From NCBI RefSeq assembly GCF_963676685.1, contig NC_092350.1, positions 3,461,486 to 3,525,485 of the forward strand: a stretch of DNA of 64,000 bases. Direction: 5' to 3'. A program made the position numbers and the translations under genes. The stretch comes from Mytilus edulis (taxonomy: Eukaryota; Mollusca; Bivalvia; Mytilida; Mytilidae). Under the pieces are notes generated by a model, which saw nothing but the letters and a program-made list of their open reading frames with translations, was not told where the DNA came from and made no database searches. Below are positions 61,101 through 64,000 of this stretch, one piece after another; within the stretch, counting starts at the first letter, position 1, and each line of letters starts with the position of its first letter.

Positions 61101-63336
61101 CTGTAATATTTTTTCTGTCTTTGAAGAAATACCATAAAAATGTGGTGCACACTGAATAACCTGTTTCGCGTGTTATTTAAAAGTATGCACCATTTATGTT
61201 ATTTCGAATAGACAGAAAAAATATCAAAGTCATTCCTTATAACCTAATTCTATAAAGGAGTAAATAATGATGAAAATGTTGAGCATATAGTGTTCACATG
61301 TTAAATTATGTCTATAAACTGATAGACAAAACTCTTTCAGTCAATCAGAAGACAAGTTAAATCCAAAATTAAATTATTAGAACATATTTGAAATGATTCA
61401 CTGACAGAATTTTAACCAATTAATTTCGTTGATTTTAGGTTGGTATAGTGATGGTACAATATCCTCCAGGTGGATTATTTCCTGCTGTGGGGATGCATTC
61501 AGAAGGTGAAGAGGTCAAACTGAACTTAGATGCCGAATGGCATTACAACGAATTAGTTTTAATGGCAGTTGATAGTGGTGAAGATGAGTGGTCACGGTTA
61601 CACGATGTCAAATTAAATGGATCAGTGAGTTTAAATGTTAACTGTTTTTCACAGAGTTATTCTAAAACTAATTGATTTTTATGCCTCATTTATGGGCATT
61701 ATGTTTTCTGGTGTGTGCGTCTGTCTGTTCGTCCATCTGTCCTGTTTCAGGTTAAAGTTTTTGGTCGAGGTAGTTTTTGATGAAGTTGAAGTCCAATCAA
61801 CTTGAAACTTAGTATACATGTTCCCTATGATATGATCTTTTTTTAATGCCAATTTAGAGATTTCCCCCCATTTTCACGGTCCACTGAACATAGAAAATGA
61901 TAGTGCAGATGGGGCATCCGTGTACTGGGGACACATTCTTTTTGTTGTTCTTTTTTCAAACGCTGATTGAAATACTCCCCTCAATCACACAATCATTTTC
62001 ATGTGCATATTTAACAGATACTGTTTATTATTGAAAATATCTTCTTATATCTACTTCTTTGGTCTTATAAAAGAACAGAAAGTAATAGATGCACTCAAAG
62101 GGTATGCATTTATTTTGTTAGAGCAGCAAGTGAAAAAGCTCTGTAAAATAAGCATATATATTTATGCATAGAATTGATTATAGTGCATACATGATATAAC
62201 ACAATATATGAAACTCGAGAAGAATTTCATTTATACTGAAGTGAAAAATGCTGAATCAAAGATTATTTTTATGCCCCATTTATTGGCATTATGTTTTCTG
62301 GTCAGTGCGTCCGTCCATCCGTCCTGCTTCAGGTTAAAGTTTTGGTTAAAGTTTTTGGACGAGGTAGTTTTTGGTGAAGGTGACGTCCAATCAACTTGAA
62401 ACATAGTACACATGTTCCCTATGATATGATCTTTCTAATTTTAATGCCAAATTAGAGATTTTCCCCCATTTTCACGGTCCACTTTACTTAGAAAATGATA
62501 GTGCGGATGGGGCATCCCATCCGTGTACTGGGGACACAATCTTGTTATACCTAAATTTCTGAAATTGTATATAGAAAAAGCTACAAAAAATTAAGATTTT
62601 GTCAAGCTTAGATTATTCTCTGTAGTTATATATATGGGAAACTACAAACATTGAACAGTTTGCTTTAATTAGATCTATTTTATTTCAGTTGTTGGAATAT
62701 AATGGTCAATATTATAAAAAAGAAGATGTGGTATGATTGCCAATAAGACAACTGTCCACAAGAGACCAAAATGTTACAGACATTAACAACTATAGGTCAC
62801 TGTATGGCCTTCAACAATGAGTAAAGCCCATACCGCATAGTCAGCTATAAAAGGCCCCAATAAGACAATGTAAAACAATTCAAACGAGAAAACTAACGAC
62901 CTTATTTATATAAAAAAATGAACGAAAAACAAATATTTAACACATAAACAAACGACAACCACTGAATGACAGGCTCCTGACTTTGGACAGGCACATACAT
63001 AAATAATGTGGAAGGTTAAACATGTTAGTGGGATCCCAACCCTCCCCTAACCTGGGACAGTGGTATAACAGTACAACATAAGAACAAACGATGATTGCAT
63101 TATAAAGATCTATTTTATTTTAGTTATTGGAATATAATGGTTGAGGATTACTTTATAAACGATGATAAAGATCTATTTTATTTCAGTTGTTGGAGTATAA
63201 TGGTCGTGGAAAGAGTATACACGATGTTGGTCTTGCTCAAGCTAGATTTCCACTAGATACAACAAATCATTACTTTGAAATAGAAATTGTAGATCCAGGA
63301 GAAAACTGTTATATAGCAATAGGTGTAGCTAAGAAG
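51982..63336 (+). CDS. SPRYD3: SPRY domain-containing protein 3 (six exons, 3' end outside window)
   Basis: Joining 51982-52175, 54996-55111, 58441-58528, 59595-59742, 61439-61624 and 63187-63336 gives an open frame of 870 nt from ATG 51994 (290 codons) with all junctions GT-AG and in phase. The protein has a charged N-terminal helix, a full SPRY domain ('VGLVPRGYHLDAQPGWRAMS', 'PGGLFPAVGMHSEGEEV') and then 'DEWSRLHDV', 'GRGKSIHDVGLAQARFPLDT' and 'YFEIEIVDPGENCYIAIGVA', the start of a second SPRY unit. These blocks match vertebrate SPRYD3 (about 440 aa) as I remember it. SPRY domains bind protein partners; no enzymatic role is known to me. The last third should lie right of the window. Confidence 0.88.
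52395..53040 (+). mobile_element. Tail family B copy (+) in SPRYD3 intron 1
   Basis: GACACAGGTTATGTTC, CCTAACGGGAGGGATTGTGC, CAGTTAACTGCTAGTAGTCT, AACATGTTTAACCCAGCTGC, CCCAAGTCAGGAGCCTCTGG and CATTTCCTTTCTCAATTTTA. Same landmarks and order as 34505-35144. A short tail A fragment (GGTACGATTGCCAATGAGAC) and another core word (CTGTCCCAAATCAGGAAAC) follow at 53065-53130. Confidence 0.8.
53214..54190 (+). repeat. 61-bp minisatellite, 16 copies, in SPRYD3 intron 1
   Basis: The unit reads CTGAAATCATCAGTAAGCTT, TAATATTGTTATTCCCCTTT and AGTTTAATGACAATTGTATGA. Copies are nearly identical; the main variable site is TTGTTATTCC versus TTGTTTTTCC. Copy 10 has GCTTATATATTG instead of GCTTTAATATTG. Every copy contains a good 3' splice-site look-alike (TTCCCCTTTAG) and, 31 nt later, a 5' splice-site look-alike (ATCA/GTAAGC). 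Confidence 0.95.
54191..54995 (+). other. Remainder of SPRYD3 intron 1
   Basis: No repeat or gene. The 78-codon frame 54258-54494 is unrecognised. The polypyrimidine tract TTTCTTTTCTTTTTCAG at the end is the exon 2 acceptor. Confidence 0.5.
54996..55111 (+). CDS. SPRYD3: SPRYD3 exon 2 (start of first SPRY domain)
   Basis: 116 nt between CTTTTTCAG and ATAG/GTAAGA. Encodes 'YQVNEHNKVGLYVTADPLTS' and 'YYFEIEILDLGQIGAI', the first SPRY strands. The split codons at both ends rejoin in frame with neighbours. Confidence 0.88.
55125..55312 (+). repeat. ~89-bp tandem duplication in SPRYD3 intron 2
   Basis: TGTTTGTATATCATTTTCAA through CAAGTCCTACAGCC occurs twice (starting near 55133 and 55222) with about 10% difference. 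Confidence 0.75.
55669..55945 (+). mobile_element. Short dispersed element, family D copy 1 (+)
   Basis: GCCCCATTTATGGGCATTAT, GTTTTCTGGTCTGTGCGTCC, TTGAGGTAGTTTTTGATGAA, TTTTCACGGTCCATTGAACA and AAATGATAGTGCGGATGGGG. Same landmarks as four other copies in this gene. It has GGGGC-type inverted termini (ATGCCCCA ... TGGGGCAT) and no coding; likely MITE or SINE. Confidence 0.75.
56449..56745 (+). mobile_element. Family D copy 2 (+)
   Basis: TATGCCCCACCTACGATAGT, GGTCGAGGTAGTTTTTGATG, ATGATAGTGCGAGTGGGGCA and GTGTACTGAGGACACATTCT. The best-preserved ends of the family. Confidence 0.8.
57405..57680 (-). mobile_element. Family D copy 3 (-)
   Basis: Reverse orientation: AGAATGTGTCCATAGTACAC, GGATGCCCCACTCGCACTAT, CATCAAAAACTACCTCGACC and CTACTGTCGTAGGTGGGGCA. 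Full length. The sequence at 57960-58075 (CCCAGTCATCATGGGTCGGG, TTTGGACACATTCTTGTTTT) shares only the end word. Confidence 0.8.
58441..58528 (+). CDS. SPRYD3: SPRYD3 exon 3 (SPRY core)
   Basis: 88 nt between TACCTTTCAG and GGAAA/GTAAGT. Encodes 'VGLVPRGYHLDAQPGWRAMS' and 'VGYHADDGK', the most conserved part of SPRY domains (P-G-W and Y-H-x-D-D-G-K). Confidence 0.92.
58529..59594 (+). other. SPRYD3: SPRYD3 intron 3
   Basis: AT-rich intron; GT at 58529 and AG at 59593-59594. Apart from the tail A copy at 59213-59450, a simple AATAAT run near 58790 and A-rich low-complexity sequence, nothing is visible. Confidence 0.7.
59213..59450 (-). mobile_element. Tail family A fragment (-) in intron 3
   Basis: AATAAGAAGATGGGGTACAA, ATTGCCAATGAGACAACTTT, GCCTTCAACAATGAGTAAAA and TGAGAAAACTAAAAGC. 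Diverged and truncated before the core. Confidence 0.7.
59595..59742 (+). CDS. SPRYD3: SPRYD3 exon 4
   Basis: 148 nt between TCTTTTTTCAG and GAAAGAG/GTAGAC. Encodes 'LFKSEGFGKPFGPVSQVGDK', 'LGCGIKFTKDD' and 'QVKVFFTHNRKE'. G-D-x-(I/L)-G-C-G and V-F-F-T-x-N are SPRY hallmarks. The donor GTAGAC is weaker than the others. Confidence 0.9.
59878..60960 (+). repeat. Dispersed repeat with a ~148-bp tandem unit, each holding TGACCTTGACCT
   Basis: Starts with a hairpin (GTCGAGCCTGCAAC / GTTGCAGAAAGCTCGAC), then six copies of a 146-151-bp unit. TGACCTTGACCTCAT-type words start at 60208, 60354, 60501, 60652 and 60800, with an earlier diverged copy near 60055. Each unit also has TTCAGTGG/ACTA and a CAATAGGTC word. 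It ends near GAAGGCGAGACATTTCAGCG. It is typical of bivalve dispersed repeats as I know them. No gene. Confidence 0.75.
61092..61245. mobile_element. ~150-bp MITE with long inverted arms in intron 4
   Basis: TAAGGAATGACT..ATATTTTTTCTGTCT on the left pairs with AGACAGAAAAAATATC..AGTCATTCCTTA on the right, and inner words ATGGTGCA-type / TGCACCAT and GTTATTT / AATAAC continue the stem. Nearly the whole element is stem. Target duplication not resolved. Confidence 0.75.
61439..61624 (+). CDS. SPRYD3: SPRYD3 exon 5 (end of first SPRY domain)
   Basis: 186 nt, exactly 62 codons, between GTTGATTTTAG and GGATCA/GTGAGT. Encodes 'VGIVMVQYPPGGLFPAVGMH', 'SEGEEVKLNLDAEWHYNELV' and 'DSGEDEWSRLHDVKLNGS'. 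The L-F-P-A-V-G-M segment is the last SPRY strand; the following acidic E-D-E-W-x-R-L-H-D-V block is characteristic of SPRYD3. Confidence 0.93.
61678..61945 (+). mobile_element. Family D copy 4 (+) in intron 5
   Basis: TATGCCTCATTTATGGGCAT, GGTCGAGGTAGTTTTTGATG, ATGATAGTGCAGATGGGGCA and GTGTACTGGGGACACATTCT. Confidence 0.8.
62268..62550 (+). mobile_element. Family D copy 5 (+) in intron 5
   Basis: TATGCCCCATTTATTGGCAT, GACGAGGTAGTTTTTGGTGA, ATGATAGTGCGGATGGGGCA and TACTGGGGACACAATCTTGT; a small internal duplication of GGTTAAAGTTTT is present. Confidence 0.8.
62671..62718 (+). repeat. Decoy copy 1 of the exon-6 acceptor and exon start
   Basis: GATCTATTTTATTTCAG followed by TTGTTGGAATATAATGGTCA. 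Compared with the real exon, only one base differs in the first 18. Reading in the SPRYD3 frame gives L-L-E-Y-N-G and then runs into the inserted tail A copy, where a TGA follows after nine further codons. Confidence 0.88.
62719..63098 (-). mobile_element. Tail family A copy (-) with 8-bp target duplication
   Basis: AAGAAGATGTGGTATGATTG, ACTGTATGGCCTTCAACAAT, AGGCTCCTGACTTTGGACAG, GTTAAACATGTTAGTGGGAT and ACATAAGAACAAACGATG. ATTATAAA flanks it (62711-62718, 63099-63106). It is inserted between decoy copies 1 and 2 of the exon-6 start, so it is younger than that duplication. Confidence 0.88.
63107..63186 (+). repeat. Decoy copy 2 of the exon-6 acceptor and exon start
   Basis: GATCTATTTTATTTTAG then TTATTGGAATATAATGGTTGA: in the SPRYD3 frame L-L-E-Y-N-G-stop. 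The true acceptor follows 63 bp later at 63186 with an almost identical upstream tract (AAAGATCTATTTTATTTCAG). Confidence 0.9.
63187..63336 (+). CDS. SPRYD3: SPRYD3 exon 6 (start of second SPRY domain)
   Basis: 150 nt, exactly 50 codons, between TATTTTATTTCAG and GCTAAGAAG/GTAAAA. Encodes 'LLEYNGRGKSIHDVGLAQAR', 'FPLDTTNHYFEIEIVDPGEN' and 'CYIAIGVAKK'. The best-conserved exon of the gene. The following exons lie beyond the window. Confidence 0.94.
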
Positions 63337-63344
63337 GTAAAATT

Positions 63345-63770
63345 GTATTAAGAAATAAGAAGATATGATATGAGTGCCAATGAAACAACTCTCCATTTAA
63401 GTCACAATGTATAAAAAGTTAACAATTATAGGTCAAAGTATGGCCTTCAACACAGAGCTTTGGCCCACAATGAACAGCAAGCTTAAAAGGGCCCTGAAAT
63501 GACAATTCAAACTGGAAAACCAACTGTCTAATCTATGTAAAAACAAGAAACAATAAACACATATGAACCACATCAACAAACAACAACCACTGAAGAACAG
63601 GCTCCTGACTTTGGACAAAGGCAAATAAATGCAGCAGGTTTAAACTTTTAACAGGTGCCAACCTTCACCCTAACCTGAAACAGTAGTGTAACATTACAAC
63701 ATAGAAAGACACACTATAAATTATCAGTTGAGGTGTCTTAAATCGATCAAAAAGACATATTAACAAAGCA
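63345..63770 (-). mobile_element. Tail family A copy (-) in intron 6
   Basis: AATAAGAAGATATGATATGA, GTGCCAATGAAACAACTCTC, GCCTTCAACACAGAGCTTTG, ACAGGCTCCTGACTTTGGAC, AGCAGGTTTAAACTTTTAAC and AAGACACACTATAAATTATC. It begins only 9 bp after the exon 6 donor. The remaining intron to 64000 shows nothing. Confidence 0.78.
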
Positions 63771-64000
63771 AGAAAACTTAGACTGAACAAACAAATTTGA
63801 TATATGACACAATATAAATATGATATTAATAATACCTTTGCATACAATTAGATAGATCCTTGATTGAAATAAGTCGGGATATAAGATCACAAACCTATAC
63901 TAACATGACTAAAAGTGAGAAAGAATTGTAGGGGTTTTTAGGGGAAAGATAATAATTATTGCATTCAATTGTAGTTAAACCAATTCATAGTATTACTTTA

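Overview
The window looks like nuclear DNA of a marine bivalve, most likely a mussel (Mytilus or a close relative). This is inferred from dispersed repeats I recognise from mussel genomes, especially tails ending ...GGCAATCATACCACATCTTC, from spliced genes with GT-AG introns, and from the mix of BEL/Pao, DIRS-like, Penelope-like, CR1/Jockey-like and Polinton-type remnants. No bacterial operon, rRNA, tRNA or CRISPR array is visible.

Layout. 1-5463: decayed BEL/Pao LTR retrotransposon, window-truncated on the left, carrying a perfect 79-bp palindromic MITE with an 8-bp target duplication. 5480-8600: scrambled Polinton/Maverick-type remnant (packaging ATPase, PLA2-like protein, integrase, possible polymerase N-terminus). 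8690-11145: Penelope-like reverse transcriptase pseudogene with its 3' tail. 11146-21744: a 10.6-kb satellite of ~196-bp monomers with two nested higher-order periods (1938 bp = 10 monomers; 784 bp = 4 monomers), bracketed by direct copies of the Penelope-like tail. 22190-23271: AT palindrome and a minus-strand DIRS-like gag/pol start. 23785-31370: nested LINE and Penelope-like fragments, a 45-bp minisatellite and hairpin repeats. 31411-32023 (-): an apparently intact gene for a small secreted protein with three cysteine-rich repeats. 32100-51600: transposon-rich sequence holding several TIR/foldback elements with identifiable target duplications, two LINE 3' halves, and a three-level nest of inverted repeats around a piggyBac-like MITE. 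51982 to beyond 63336 (+): six exons of a SPRYD3 orthologue, running off the right edge.

The two host genes appear unrelated. SPRYD3 encodes tandem SPRY domains. Its coding frame is open across all six visible exons (870 nt, 290 codons) with consistent splice phases. The small secreted protein on the minus strand has a signal peptide, and a strong splice acceptor just upstream of its ATG suggests a non-coding first exon elsewhere.

The most notable observations are: (i) the exon 1 and exon 6 acceptors of SPRYD3 are each preceded by tandem duplicates of the splice acceptor plus exon start, the exon-6 duplicates running into in-frame stops; (ii) a 16-copy 61-bp intronic minisatellite whose unit has both acceptor-like and donor-like motifs; (iii) the higher-order satellite anchored to a Penelope-like tail; (iv) one 3' tail shared by a reverse transcriptase gene and many short copies, and a core word shared by three otherwise different repeat families.
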